36,255 nt of DNA from Candidatus Methanomethylophilus sp. UBA78 (lineage in GTDB: Archaea > Thermoplasmatota > Thermoplasmata > Methanomassiliicoccales > Methanomethylophilaceae), in assembly GCA_002503545.1 (NCBI GenBank), contig DARY01000027.1, positions 84,318 to 120,572 on the forward strand, given 5' to 3'. The translations under genes and the position numbers were made by a program. Of this stretch, positions 1 through 8,505 are shown one piece after another. The first letter of the stretch is position 1. The number at the start of each line of letters is the position of its first letter. The notes beneath the pieces were generated by a model. It was not told the DNA's origin, made no database searches, and saw nothing but the letters and a program-made list of their open reading frames with translations.

Positions 1-636
1 ACCGTCCCCGGCTCCGTCGAGTCCATCGGAGACTTCGCGTTCGAAGATTGCGTCTTCCTCGGATCCGTGACCATCCCCGGTTCCGTCACCCACATAGGGG
101 GCTATGCGTTCTCCTGGTGCACCTCCCTGGAATCCATCGAGGTCGAGGAGGGCAATACCGCGTACTCCTCCGAGAACGGCGTCCTCTTCGACAAGCCGAA
201 GACGGTTCTCATCCAATATCCCGTGGGAAAGAGCGATCAGTCATACGCCGTCCCCGACTCCGTCGCAGTCATAGGATCCCAGGCGTTCTCCGGATGCACC
301 TCCCTGGAATCAGTGACCATCCCGGGCGGAAACGGGGTTTTCGTGCAGAATAATGCGTTCGTCGACTGCACCTCCCTGGAGACCATCCGCATAACCGGGG
401 GCACCGCTGCCTTCTTCCAAGACTCTTCGATAACGTTCATGGACGGTGCTGAACATACCATCTACGTCGCGGCCCCGGAAGGGTTCTTCCTACCCGACTA
501 TTCCCTGTACGGAGACGTGAAGATAGTCTACGGCGAGAAGCCCTCCGGGTTCCCGACCGTGCCCGCCGCCGTCGGCATAATCGTGATGCTGATGCTGGTC
601 GGGGAGGCGTTCGCCGTCAGGAGAGGGAGGAACTGA
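1..636 (+). CDS. BspA-type leucine-rich repeat surface protein, C-terminal part
   Basis: The reading frame is open from the first base, so the gene starts before the window. The visible 211 residues hold repeats of the LRR_5/BspA type: recurring units with SVTIPGSV, IGxxAFxxCTSLESV and TSLETI are typical of this family. A hydrophobic stretch near the end (VPAAVGIIVMLMLVGEAFAV) followed by RRGRN is a C-terminal membrane anchor, so the repeats should face outwards. Proteins of this type are common surface adhesins in gut microbes, including host-associated Methanomassiliicoccales. The role in attachment is inferred. A strong inverted repeat follows the stop codon. Confidence 0.85.
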   Translation, partial: TVPGSVESIGDFAFEDCVFLGSVTIPGSVTHIGGYAFSWCTSLESIEVEEGNTAYSSENGVLFDKPKTVLIQYPVGKSDQSYAVPDSVAVIGSQAFSGCTSLESVTIPGGNGVFVQNNAFVDCTSLETIRITGGTAAFFQDSSITFMDGAEHTIYVAAPEGFFLPDYSLYGDVKIVYGEKPSGFPTVPAAVGIIVMLMLVGEAFAVRRGRN

Positions 637-651
637 AAACATTCATCGGGG

Positions 652-686
652 TCCGGCAGGTTGCCGGGCCCCGCGAGCCTGCCGGA
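652..686 (+). terminator. Hairpin after the BspA-like gene
   Basis: TCCGGCAGG (652-660) and CCTGCCGGA (678-686) form a 9-bp perfect stem 15 bases after the stop codon. The 17-base loop is itself GC-rich. No clear T-run follows, so termination is inferred from position. Confidence 0.45.
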
Positions 687-743
687 GCGGTCATCCTGTA
701 CAGGGGAGCCGGCGTTCGGTTCCGGAGGATGCCTCTCGTCCGT

Positions 744-760
744 TCTATATATGTTTATAT
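744..760 (+). promoter_or_regulatory. TATA-box region for the 54-residue gene
   Basis: The AT-rich stretch TCTATATATGTTTATAT stands out in GC-rich surroundings. Its 3' half is about 33 bases before the ATG at 793, which gives a leader of roughly 10 bases if transcription starts about 25 bases downstream. Confidence 0.5.
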
Positions 761-792
761 GGTGTTGAGGCGTATTCAGTACGGGGATCGGA

Positions 793-957
793 ATGATAGA
801 AAGACCGAGATGGTTGGATTACGCAATCTTCGAGGACGTGGGCGGATACCCCTACCTCGTAGGGTTCAAGAAGGGTACCCCGGAGGAAATCCTGGAGGAA
901 TACAAGGAGTTCAGGAAACATGTCGAGGAAGCCGAGAAGAAGGGGATAATGCTGTGA
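793..957 (+). CDS. Small acidic protein, 54 residues, unknown function
   Basis: An ATG at 793 opens a 54-codon frame that starts MIERPRWLDYAIFEDVGGYP and ends in KKGIML with TGA at 955-957. The second half is rich in Glu and Lys and is probably helical (EEILEEYKEFRKHVEEAEKK). Codon use is like that of the neighbouring genes, with G or C at most third positions. A TATA box lies at a suitable distance and a GGGGATCGGA stretch precedes the ATG. I do not recognise the family. The alternative is a chance frame, which the promoter and composition make less likely. Confidence 0.6.
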   Translation: MIERPRWLDYAIFEDVGGYPYLVGFKKGTPEEILEEYKEFRKHVEEAEKKGIML

Positions 958-1273
958 ACCGTTTCGACTTCAAACCCCTTCCCTTCTCATATTGTCTCAG
1001 AAAGACGGGTGCAGAGAGTTTTGCGGGACCGTCAAGGATGGTTCAAGTCCGTTTCCATAACAGGGCCCGGCGGGTCGGGAGATTCACCTTCATGAACGCC
1101 ATTGACAGAAAATTAACCTCTATGACGGGAATATAGTCCCTAATACGGTGTTGAAGTTCTCCGAGGGCAGGGCCTGCAGGACGGCCCCGTCCGACCGGAC
1201 GTCTCCGACTCGGAATATATGTTCTAGATCAGTCGGAGATGTGCCGGCCGGGGGTATCGGTCGATCGTCTGGG
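958..1273. other. Intergenic stretch without a recognised gene
   Basis: No convincing coding frame is seen on either strand. It holds a 9-bp inverted repeat, TCTCCGACT (1202-1210) with AGTCGGAGA (1231-1239), about 35 bases beyond the stop of the ChlD-like gene. This may end that transcript, although no T-run follows on the minus strand. A GGGA-N6-TCCC element at 1127-1140 resembles the operator described elsewhere but has different spacing. Confidence 0.5.
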
Positions 1274-3151
1274 TCATCTGTCTATGGCCGCCTTGACCCC
1301 TTCGGCGAACCTGTCGGCGTCGAGGTCCTCGAGCCTGAAGTACCTGGCACCTATGCTCTCCGCCAGTTTGCGGGCGTTGTCGAAGTGGGGGAAGCCCATG
1401 CCGGCGTCCACCACGACCCATTTCACCCCCGGGATGCTGATGTCCTCCGCCATCTTCTGCACCTCCTCGTTGGCGTCCGCTCCCTCCCTGAGCGGTACGT
1501 TGGCCCTTCCGTCCGTCACCAGGATGATGAAGCACCTCTCCCCGATATGGCATCTCGCATAGGCCGTCATGTACTCCTCCACCTTCACCAGAGCCTCGGA
1601 AAGGGGGGTCTTGCCGCCGGTCGGAAGGTCTTCGAGGCATCTGTAACTGTACTCCACGGATTTGGTGGGCGGCAGGATCATGTCGGCGGAGTCGCGGCGG
1701 AAGGCCATCATGCCTATGCGGTCCCTCTTCACGTAGCTGTCCCTCAGCATCGAGAGTATCGCACCCTTCACGGTGGCCATCCTCTTCCTGACTCCCAGTG
1801 ATCCGCTGGCATCCACCAGGAACAGCAGCGTGCATCCGCTGCGCCTCTCGCGGACCTTCTCCCTTATGTCCTGCGGTTCTATGACGAGAGCCACCCTGTC
1901 GCTGTGCCTGGTCCTCTGGTGGGGGGCGGCGGCCCTGATGGTGGCGTCGAACGCCACGTCGCCCGTCCTGCCGTCGGGGATCCTCGAGCGGGCGTATCTC
2001 CCCGTCCCGTCGGCGCTGACCGCCATCGCCCTGCGCCCCTTGCGGGTCTTGGTCCTCGACGGGAGTCTCTCGTTGGTCTCCAGATAATCGATGACACGGA
2101 ACTGCCTGCCTATCTCGAACATCATCTCCTCGAGGCCCGGAAGGTTCGGCGGCTCCGGGGGAGTCTCGTCCCCGTCCTCTTCGTCGTCCTGTTCTTCCTC
2201 CGTGTCGTCGTCCCCGTCCTCCGGGGGTTCCCCGCCGTCATCGTCATCCTCCTCCGGCGGAGGCTCGGGCGGCTCCTCCTGCGGAGGGGGAGGAGGCTGG
2301 TCGTAGTTCCTCCTGTGCGGGAGGCAGAGTACGGCGGCCTCCTCCACATCCTTTCTCATCACCTCGTCGCGTCCGTTCAGGGCGGCCAGCGATTTGGAGC
2401 ATTGGACCATGGCGATGTCTCCCCTGAGCCCGTCCGCCCCCACCTTCAGGCACAGCTCGGATATGACGGAGACCAGCTCGTCCGATATCGACACCATGGG
2501 CAGGATCCTGGAGGCCCTCCCTATTTTCTCCCTCTCTTCCGCCTCGTCCTTCGAATACATCTCCGCGAAGCGTTCGGGGTCCCTGCAGAACTCGGCATTC
2601 CTCGAGAGGATGCTGCGCCTCTGCTCCCCGTCGGTTTCCGAAGCGTAGGCGCAGAGGTCGAAGCGGTCGAGGAGATGTGAGCTCAGGTCGCCGTCTTCGG
2701 GGTTCATCGTCGCGATGAGCGTCGTGTCGCATCCGTAAACGGCGGATATCGGCCCCCTCTCCACGCGGACCACGCCGGACAGGACGGCGTCAAGCATCCC
2801 GGCCAGCATGCCCCTGTCCATGAGGTTCACGTCGTCTACGAAGAGTACGTTGCCGTCGGCTCTGGCCAGAAGCCCCGGCAGGAGGACCGGTTTACCGGTC
2901 TTCACGGCCTCCTCCGCGTCCATACCCCCGAAAAGCTGCTCGTCGGTGACGTTGAGGGGGCAGGTGACGATCGACCTGTCCGTTATGCCGGCGGCGGCGC
3001 GGGACAGGACGGATTTAGCCGTCCCCTCCTTTCCGCGGAGGAGCATCGTGCGGATGTTCGGGTTCGAGAGGGCGCATTCGAGGGCCCTCTTGGCATCGTC
3101 CATGCCGACCACGGCGGTGAACGGCAGCGACGTCAAAGGGACTGCAGGCAT
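1274..3151 (-). CDS. ChlD/BchD-like chelatase subunit (degenerate AAA+ domain, acidic linker, vWA domain)
   Basis: This 625-residue protein has the ChlD/BchD order: an N-terminal AAA+ domain, a Pro/Glu/Asp-rich linker at about residues 287-340, and a C-terminal von Willebrand A domain. The AAA+ part has Walker A GKEGTAKS at 40-47 and Walker B VLFVDDVNL, with Asp107 where ChlI has Glu, so ATP hydrolysis is probably weak, as usual for D subunits. The vWA domain carries a MIDAS motif, DASGS, near residue 445, plus TGGKTPLSEA and VTDGRANV. In Mg- and Co-chelatases the I and D subunits form an ATP-driven ring that powers the large H/CobN subunit. The start overlaps the end of the ChlI-like gene by 19 bases, so the two are cotranslated. 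The natural partner is one of the CobN proteins nearby. The metal inserted cannot be told from sequence. Confidence 0.92.
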   Translation of the reverse strand: MPAVPLTSLPFTAVVGMDDAKRALECALSNPNIRTMLLRGKEGTAKSVLSRAAAGITDRSIVTCPLNVTDEQLFGGMDAEEAVKTGKPVLLPGLLARADGNVLFVDDVNLMDRGMLAGMLDAVLSGVVRVERGPISAVYGCDTTLIATMNPEDGDLSSHLLDRFDLCAYASETDGEQRRSILSRNAEFCRDPERFAEMYSKDEAEEREKIGRASRILPMVSISDELVSVISELCLKVGADGLRGDIAMVQCSKSLAALNGRDEVMRKDVEEAAVLCLPHRRNYDQPPPPPQEEPPEPPPEEDDDDGGEPPEDGDDDTEEEQDDEEDGDETPPEPPNLPGLEEMMFEIGRQFRVIDYLETNERLPSRTKTRKGRRAMAVSADGTGRYARSRIPDGRTGDVAFDATIRAAAPHQRTRHSDRVALVIEPQDIREKVRERRSGCTLLFLVDASGSLGVRKRMATVKGAILSMLRDSYVKRDRIGMMAFRRDSADMILPPTKSVEYSYRCLEDLPTGGKTPLSEALVKVEEYMTAYARCHIGERCFIILVTDGRANVPLREGADANEEVQKMAEDISIPGVKWVVVDAGMGFPHFDNARKLAESIGARYFRLEDLDADRFAEGVKAAIDR

Positions 3152-4164
3152 TTCTCGAGTTCCTCCCGGTCCAGACCGGTCTCCTCGAACGGGCGCCTCT
3201 TCAGGCGGTGCGCGAGGACAAGCTCCGCCGTGGAGCGTATGTCGTCCTTGGTGACCGCCGTGCGACCCTCGAGGGCGGCGTTGGCCTTGGCGGCCTTCAG
3301 GAGGGTGATGTCCGCCCTGTGTCCGTCGACCCCGAAGTGGATCATGACGGAGACCACCATGTCGACGACCTCGTCCCCGGCAACGACCTTCGGAAGCATC
3401 TCCCGGGCCCTGGACAGTCTCTCGCAGGTCTCGTCTAATTCTTTTTTACATTCTTTCAGATAGGATTCCGGGTCGGAATCGTACAGGGCCCTCCTCTTCA
3501 CGACCTCCGCCCTCCTCTTGACGTCCCTCTCCCCCTTTATGTCCAGGGAGAGACCGAACCTGTCGAGCAGCTGGGGCCTCAGGTTCCCCTCCTCGGGGTT
3601 CATGGTCCCGACGAGCACGAACCTCGCCGGGTGGGAGAAGGAGACCCCCTCCCTCTCGACGTAGTTGACGCCCATGGCGGCGGAGTCCAGGAGCAGGTCG
3701 ACGAGATGGTCGTCCAGGAGGTTCACCTCGTCCACGTAGAGGATGTTGCCGTTGGCGGCCGCCAGGACGCCGGGTTCGAACTTCTTCTCGCCCGTTTTCA
3801 GGACATGCTCCAGGTCCAGTGTGCCGGAGACCCTGTCCTCGGTGGCGGAGAGGGGCAGGTCTATGACTCTCATCCTGCTTTCGACGGGCTCGAGCCTCTC
3901 CCCCTTGGAGGCCCTTTCCCTGCAGTAGGGGCAGTACCTCTCTTCCTTTCCGAATTCGCAGCGGAAGGGGCAGCCCTTCACGACCGATCTGTAGGGCAGC
4001 ACGGCGTTCATCGACCTGACGGTGGTGGATTTGGCGGTCCCCTTCTCGCCTTTTATGAGCACGCCCCCGATGCCGGGGTCGATCACGTTTAGCATAAGGG
4101 CGCGTTTCATGTTCTCTTGGCCCACAATCCTTGTGAATGGGAAAACGAGGGGTTCTTCCGTCAT
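3133..4164 (-). CDS. ChlI/BchI-like AAA+ chelatase ATPase subunit
   Basis: The product is 343 residues from the ATG at 4164, starting MTEEPLVFPFTRIVGQENMK. The open frame runs further upstream, but homology starts here and a TATA box (TTTAATTT, 4211-4218) and operator lie just before it. Walker A is GEKGTAKS at 39-46 and Walker B is ILYVDEVNLL at 141-150, both intact, followed by GTMNPEEGNLRPQLLDRF, the sensor/arginine region typical of BchI. A Cys-rich insert (Cys65, 69, 78 and 81) could bind zinc or an Fe-S cluster. I recall similar Cys-rich inserts in methanogen BchI homologues. With the ChlD-like subunit it should form the motor of a CobN-type chelatase. It is not proof of chlorophyll synthesis. 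Confidence 0.93.
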   Translation of the reverse strand: MTEEPLVFPFTRIVGQENMKRALMLNVIDPGIGGVLIKGEKGTAKSTTVRSMNAVLPYRSVVKGCPFRCEFGKEERYCPYCRERASKGERLEPVESRMRVIDLPLSATEDRVSGTLDLEHVLKTGEKKFEPGVLAAANGNILYVDEVNLLDDHLVDLLLDSAAMGVNYVEREGVSFSHPARFVLVGTMNPEEGNLRPQLLDRFGLSLDIKGERDVKRRAEVVKRRALYDSDPESYLKECKKELDETCERLSRAREMLPKVVAGDEVVDMVVSVMIHFGVDGHRADITLLKAAKANAALEGRTAVTKDDIRSTAELVLAHRLKRRPFEETGLDREELEKCLQSL

Positions 4165-4182
4165 GGTCTCTACCTGTTCTAA

Positions 4183-4199
4183 TTGGATGATTATGCCAA
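4183..4199. promoter_or_regulatory. 17-bp palindromic operator upstream of the ChlI/ChlD genes
   Basis: TTGGATGATTATGCCAA matches TTGGA-N7-TCCAA with one change. On the minus strand it lies between the TATA box at 4211-4218 and the ATG at 4164, over the expected transcription start near 4188. This is a repressor-like position. Confidence 0.75.
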
Positions 4200-4382
4200 C
4201 GTCAATCTCCTTTAATTTCTTTGCCATGTGGAATCGTGATTCCGGCGGACGGCAGCGGGAGAGGTATGACGGATGGGGGGCAGAGTTTGCAGTATCCTCT
4301 GTGTGAACGCGCATCCACAGCTTCATATCCATCGTCCGCGGCACAACACATCGGGTCTCGTCATGGATAGCGGATCTTAAAA

Positions 4383-4399
4383 TTGGATATATAGTCCAA
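4383..4399. promoter_or_regulatory. 17-bp palindromic operator upstream of the small membrane protein
   Basis: TTGGATATATAGTCCAA has both perfect half-sites of TTGGA-N7-TCCAA. A TATA-like CTTAAAAT (4376-4383) adjoins it and the ATG is at 4418, so it lies between TATA and the transcription start. Confidence 0.85.
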
Positions 4400-4417
4400 G
4401 TTCATACTCGTCCCCTG

Positions 4418-4681
4418 ATGGCAATGTCCGAAAGATCCGACAGACGCAGGAAGAGGTTCACCGCCGTCGCGGTGCTGGTATACGCATTGTTCCTGGCGGC
4501 CGCCGTCGCTGCCTACCTCTCCCTCGACGATTCGGAGTCCATGTCCATGGTCCTGTACTTCATCAGCAGCTCGCTCTCGCTGGTGACCGTTATCATGGCG
4601 GTCTTGATTATGAGGCCGTCCCCCTCGGAGGAGTACTACGAGAGGTACCTGCGCGAGGAGGACGACGGGAAACGGGAGTGA
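4418..4681 (+). CDS. Small two-helix membrane protein, unknown function
   Basis: The 87-residue product has a basic N-terminus (SDRRRKRF) and two hydrophobic helices, about residues 13-34 and 44-64. They are separated by a short acidic loop (SLDDSESMS). The C-terminal tail is charged (EEYYERYLREEDDGKRE). It sits alone between two divergently placed chelatase transcripts, ends five bases from the 3' end of the convergent cobN, and has its own perfect operator 19 bases before its ATG. That makes it a member of the same regulon, and it may be an accessory membrane factor for transport or metal handling. This role is inferred from context only, as I do not recognise the family. Confidence 0.75.
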   Translation: MAMSERSDRRRKRFTAVAVLVYALFLAAAVAAYLSLDDSESMSMVLYFISSSLSLVTVIMAVLIMRPSPSEEYYERYLREEDDGKRE

Positions 4682-4686
4682 CCCAT

Positions 4687-7600
4687 TCATCTGTCGGTTA
4701 TCTCCTCGATCCGTTCCTCCGTCTCGATAAAGAGGTCCTTTATCCTTCTCCTGTACTCGTCGTCCGCGTTCCAGAGTCCCCTCTCGATCGCCTCCTGCAG
4801 ACGGTTCAGGATGTTCATCATCGCATACGGGTTGACGTCCTCCATCCATTCCCTGGTGTCCGCATCGAAGAGGAACTTCTCGGCCAGACCCTCGTACATC
4901 CAATCCTCGGCCGCATCCGAGGTCGCTCCCCAGGCCATCGTGTACTCCGTGAGGTTGGCCATCTCGGCCGCACCTCTGTATCCGTGCTCCTTGAGGCCGT
5001 TTATGAACTTGGGGTTCAGGACCTTGGAACGGAATGCGAAACGCAGTTCGTCCTTCGTGTGGCGGACCCTCGTCTTCTTGGGGTCGGATCCGTCGCCCAT
5101 TATCGTCAGTGCATCGCTCCTGCCGTAGGCCCTGACGAAGGCGTTCATCCCTCCCAGGTACTCGTAGACGTCGTCGCAGTCCAGGAGGTCTATCTCCCTG
5201 TCCGGCATGTTCTTGACGGTGACGCCGACCCGGGAGAACCTCCTCACGAACTCGTCCCTCATTTTCTGGCCGTAACTGCCCTTCTCGTACCCGTTGCCGC
5301 ACCAGTCCAGGTAGACGTCGGCGAGGTCCTGCACGGTCTTCCACGAGCCCGCCTCTATGGCCTTGTTCACGCCCGTGCCGTATCCTCCCGGCGGTGCACC
5401 GAATATGCGGACCGCATTCCTCCTGCGGGCCTCGTCGGGGGTAAGACCTGCTGCTATCCCTTCCACGATGTCCCTGCGGAGATTCGCCGCCAGGGCGTTG
5501 TCCTCGTCCTCCTCGTCCAGGGCGGCGACGAGCTTGACGGCGTCGTCTATCATGTCGATGAGGTTGGGGAAGGTATCCCTGAAGAGACCCGTTATGTTGA
5601 CGGTGACGTCCGCTCTGGGTCTTCCCAGTTCCGAGAGGGGGACGACCTCCAGGTCCACGACCTGTCCGCCCGTCTTCGACCACACGGGTCTCACGCCGAG
5701 CAGCCACAGGATGTAGGCCACGTCGTCTCCTCCGGTCTTCATCGTGTCGGTGGCCCATATGATGAACCCCACCTCGCGGGGGAACTCCCCCTTCTCCGCA
5801 GTGTACTTCTCGATCATCTGATCGGCCATCCTCCTGCCGATCTCCCAGGCGGCTCTGCTGGGTATGGTGTCCGGGTCGAGGGAGTAGTAGTTCCTCCCCA
5901 TGGGCAGTATGTCCGCATTGCCCCTCGTCGGTGCGCCGGAGGGTCCCGGGAGGACGTACCCGCCCTCCATCCCGTGCAGTATGTTCCCGACCTCGTCCGA
6001 CATCCTGCGGATGTTGGGAACCAAGGTCTGGCACATGTATTCCACGGACCTGCGGAGGTCGTCGGACACCCTGCCGTGGGCCTTCTTCAGCCTCTTCATG
6101 CACGACCCTGTATCGTAGTCTGCTGACCTGGCCCAGGCGATGAACTCCTGGAGGTCCGCATCTATGCGGTCCACCGCCTCGCTTTTAAGTTCGCCGGACG
6201 GAAGCCTCCCCGCCGGGTCCTCCGCGATCCTCCTGATGTCCATCCCCATGTTCTCTGCGAAAGCCTCCCTCAGGCTGCGTACGTCCCCGTTGTCGAGCCT
6301 CATCAGGGAGTAGACGGTCTCGTCGAGATGCGCATCCCGGGGGGCACGTCCCAGTACGTGGAGGTCCGACCTGACGAGGGCGTCCTTGACCTCGGACAGG
6401 TATTCGTGCAGCGGCACCATGTAGGGGAGGAAGCCCTCCGGTCCCGGGTCGTCCTCCTCGGTGATGCCCAGGTCGTTGAGCATCTTGTGCTCCCTGGCGG
6501 CCTCGTACACGTTCTTCACCAGGACCCCCACGCGCTCCGCATCGGGGGAGTCCTTCTGTTTGAGGTACTCCTGCAGGGGCAGCTCCACGGCCTCTATATC
6601 CTCGTACTGCCCCGCACGGGCCATGGAGGGGGGCATATGGCCGATGAGGACGCTCTCGATCCTCCTCTTGCACTGGGTACCCTCCCCCGGGTCGTCGACG
6701 ATGTACGGGTAGATGTTGGGAAGTCCTCCGAGGACGACGTCCGGATCGCACTTCTGGGACATGCCCACGTTCTTCCCCGGGAGCCATTCGATGGTTCCGT
6801 GCGTCCCCACGTGGACGACCATGTCGGCTTTGAAGGAATCCCTTATCCATCTGTAATATGCCAGGTACTGATGCTGCGCGAAGAGGGCAGGGTCGTGGAT
6901 GTTCTGCTCCATCTTCTCCGCGGTCCCCCTGAGGGGCTGGTATCCGATGAAGACGTTGCCCTTCAGGATCCCCGGGATGACGAGCCTGTCCCCGTCGACG
7001 CATATCTCCCCCGGCGGGACCCCCCAGTCCTTTATCATCATCCCCTGGTCCCATTCCGGAATGTCGAGGAAGTCGTTCCTGTAGGCGTCCGCACTCACGA
7101 GTGCGACGGCTTTCTCCCTCATGGTCCCGGCGGACATGCCGTCGAGGTCGTTGGTGACCCCGTCCAGTATCTCCTCCACCAGCTGTCTGCCGTTCTCCGG
7201 TACGTTCTCTACCGTGTACCCGTGCTCCGACATGCTCTTCAGCAGGTCCGACACGCTCTCCACGGAATCCAGTCCGGCGGCGTTGCCGATGACCCCCGAG
7301 TTGGGGCGCGACTGCCACAGCAGGATGGCGACGCGTCTCTCCGATGCGGGCTTGTGCCTGAGTTTCGCCCAGTTGTACGCCAGGTCCACCAGCCTCTCTA
7401 TCCTGTCCGGTATGGGTCTGGCCTTCTTCATCCCGCTCCTCCTGGGGGTGAAGGCGATGGGCACGGTGATTATGTCCCCGTCTATCTCAGGGAACGCCAC
7501 GGACGAGGAGATCTCATGCTTGTTCAGACCGATCTTGTCCTCCTCGAAATCGGCGTAGTCCCCGGTCACGCTCATGCTGTGCAGCATGGGGACGTCGAGC

Positions 7601-8442
7601 AGGGTGTGGTAGTAGTTGTCCTCATCGGAGACGCCCACCCCTGTGTCTCCGCGCGAGTTGTACATGACGGAGAAGGAGGTGTGGATTATCACGACGTCCG
7701 GTATAGGCTTCCCGTTCTCGGTGAAGTAGGTCTCGAAGGTCTCCCTGGTCCCGGGCTCCCCGTCCCTTCTGTACGATGCCGCGGAGTAGAACACCGGGAG
7801 AGTGTTCATGCCCCTGTTCTCGATGGAGCTCACGAGGGCGTCGACCGCCTCCAGGTTGTCGTATGCCCAGAGGCTGCTGGCGAAGAGGATTCCGACGGTC
7901 ATCTTGTCCGGGTCGAGGGTCCTGAGGTAGTCGCTGCGCGAGATGTCGCGGTCCATCCCCCCGTGGTAGTACCCGTCGCGCCTCTGCTCCACCGGTTCCG
8001 GAGGCTCCTCCCCGGTAAGACCCAGACGGTGTGCGAACCATTTCATCATGCCGAGGTCGTTCTCGGGTCCGCGGGATGCGGCGTAGCGTGAGACCTGTGC
8101 GAACTCCTCGTCGGTTCCCTTGAAGAGGTTCCTCTTCATCATGGTGACCTCGGGGTTCCCGCTGAAGACGAGGACGTAACCCCTGCATTTCTCCAGGACC
8201 TTCTCGTATCTGTCGTACCTCTTGAAACGGCCTGTGTCCGACATGCAGCGCATGTAGACGAGGTCCGCCGCATGCGTGCGTCTGACCAGTTCCTGGTAGA
8301 CCAGTACGTCGTCGTCCGCATCGTCGGAGTTTATGGCATACACGTCAGGTTCTATCCCGAGGTCCTTCAGTCTCTCGGCCGGTTCGGCCATGGTCACGGC
8401 ATCCGCCGTTTGGAGGGACAGTATGACGATATGCATCTTCAT
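4687..8442 (-). CDS. cobN: CobN-like large subunit of a tetrapyrrole metal chelatase (copy 1)
   Basis: The protein is 1251 residues from the ATG at 8442 (MKMHIVIL), within the usual CobN/BchH range. Family hallmarks include VVHVGTHGTIEWLPGK, QCKRRIESVLIGHMPP, a GNADILPMGRNYYSLDP segment, WATDTMKTGGDDVAYILWLLG, and DVTVNITGLFRDTFPNLI. In known systems this subunit binds the porphyrin or corrin and the metal while the AAA+ subunits supply energy. The only such subunits here are the ChlI/ChlD pair downstream. The ATG lies five bases from the operator and about 30 from a TATA box (8468-8475 on the minus strand), so the mRNA is probably leaderless. It is divergent from a paralogue. Cobalt is the family default, but the true metal and ring are unknown. 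Confidence 0.93.
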   Translation of the reverse strand: MKMHIVILSLQTADAVTMAEPAERLKDLGIEPDVYAINSDDADDDVLVYQELVRRTHAADLVYMRCMSDTGRFKRYDRYEKVLEKCRGYVLVFSGNPEVTMMKRNLFKGTDEEFAQVSRYAASRGPENDLGMMKWFAHRLGLTGEEPPEPVEQRRDGYYHGGMDRDISRSDYLRTLDPDKMTVGILFASSLWAYDNLEAVDALVSSIENRGMNTLPVFYSAASYRRDGEPGTRETFETYFTENGKPIPDVVIIHTSFSVMYNSRGDTGVGVSDEDNYYHTLLDVPMLHSMSVTGDYADFEEDKIGLNKHEISSSVAFPEIDGDIITVPIAFTPRRSGMKKARPIPDRIERLVDLAYNWAKLRHKPASERRVAILLWQSRPNSGVIGNAAGLDSVESVSDLLKSMSEHGYTVENVPENGRQLVEEILDGVTNDLDGMSAGTMREKAVALVSADAYRNDFLDIPEWDQGMMIKDWGVPPGEICVDGDRLVIPGILKGNVFIGYQPLRGTAEKMEQNIHDPALFAQHQYLAYYRWIRDSFKADMVVHVGTHGTIEWLPGKNVGMSQKCDPDVVLGGLPNIYPYIVDDPGEGTQCKRRIESVLIGHMPPSMARAGQYEDIEAVELPLQEYLKQKDSPDAERVGVLVKNVYEAAREHKMLNDLGITEEDDPGPEGFLPYMVPLHEYLSEVKDALVRSDLHVLGRAPRDAHLDETVYSLMRLDNGDVRSLREAFAENMGMDIRRIAEDPAGRLPSGELKSEAVDRIDADLQEFIAWARSADYDTGSCMKRLKKAHGRVSDDLRRSVEYMCQTLVPNIRRMSDEVGNILHGMEGGYVLPGPSGAPTRGNADILPMGRNYYSLDPDTIPSRAAWEIGRRMADQMIEKYTAEKGEFPREVGFIIWATDTMKTGGDDVAYILWLLGVRPVWSKTGGQVVDLEVVPLSELGRPRADVTVNITGLFRDTFPNLIDMIDDAVKLVAALDEEDEDNALAANLRRDIVEGIAAGLTPDEARRRNAVRIFGAPPGGYGTGVNKAIEAGSWKTVQDLADVYLDWCGNGYEKGSYGQKMRDEFVRRFSRVGVTVKNMPDREIDLLDCDDVYEYLGGMNAFVRAYGRSDALTIMGDGSDPKKTRVRHTKDELRFAFRSKVLNPKFINGLKEHGYRGAAEMANLTEYTMAWGATSDAAEDWMYEGLAEKFLFDADTREWMEDVNPYAMMNILNRLQEAIERGLWNADDEYRRRIKDLFIETEERIEEITDR

Positions 8443-8447
8443 GAGTG

Positions 8448-8464
8448 TTGGATGTATAATCCAA
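8448..8464. promoter_or_regulatory. 17-bp palindromic operator between the divergent cobN genes
   Basis: TTGGATGTATAATCCAA has two perfect TTGGA/TCCAA half-sites. For the minus-strand cobN it fills the space between TATA and the leaderless start. For the plus-strand copy it lies just upstream of the TATA-like ATTAAAATAT (8468-8477). One protein bound here could control both genes. Confidence 0.88.
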
Positions 8465-8505
8465 TAATTAAAATATCGTATCGGAGTATCCTCAGTCTGG
8501 TTCGA

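Noticed and set aside
1036..1052. GGTTCAAGTCC looks like a tRNA T-loop.
   Set aside because: No acceptor, D-arm or anticodon stem could be formed around it.
1127..1140. GGGAATATAGTCCC resembles the 17-bp operator.
   Set aside because: The spacing between GGA and TCC is six, not seven, the outer TT/AA are missing, and no gene starts just downstream on either strand.
1211..1230. CGGAATATATGTTCT in a hairpin loop considered as a further operator copy.
   Set aside because: It lacks the TTGG and CCAA ends and lies behind a gene, not in front of one.
4361..8091. Long open frames on the other strand or in other frames over cobN copy 1.
   Set aside because: High GC at third positions makes long shadow frames. 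They lack family motifs, and the CobN frame is clear.
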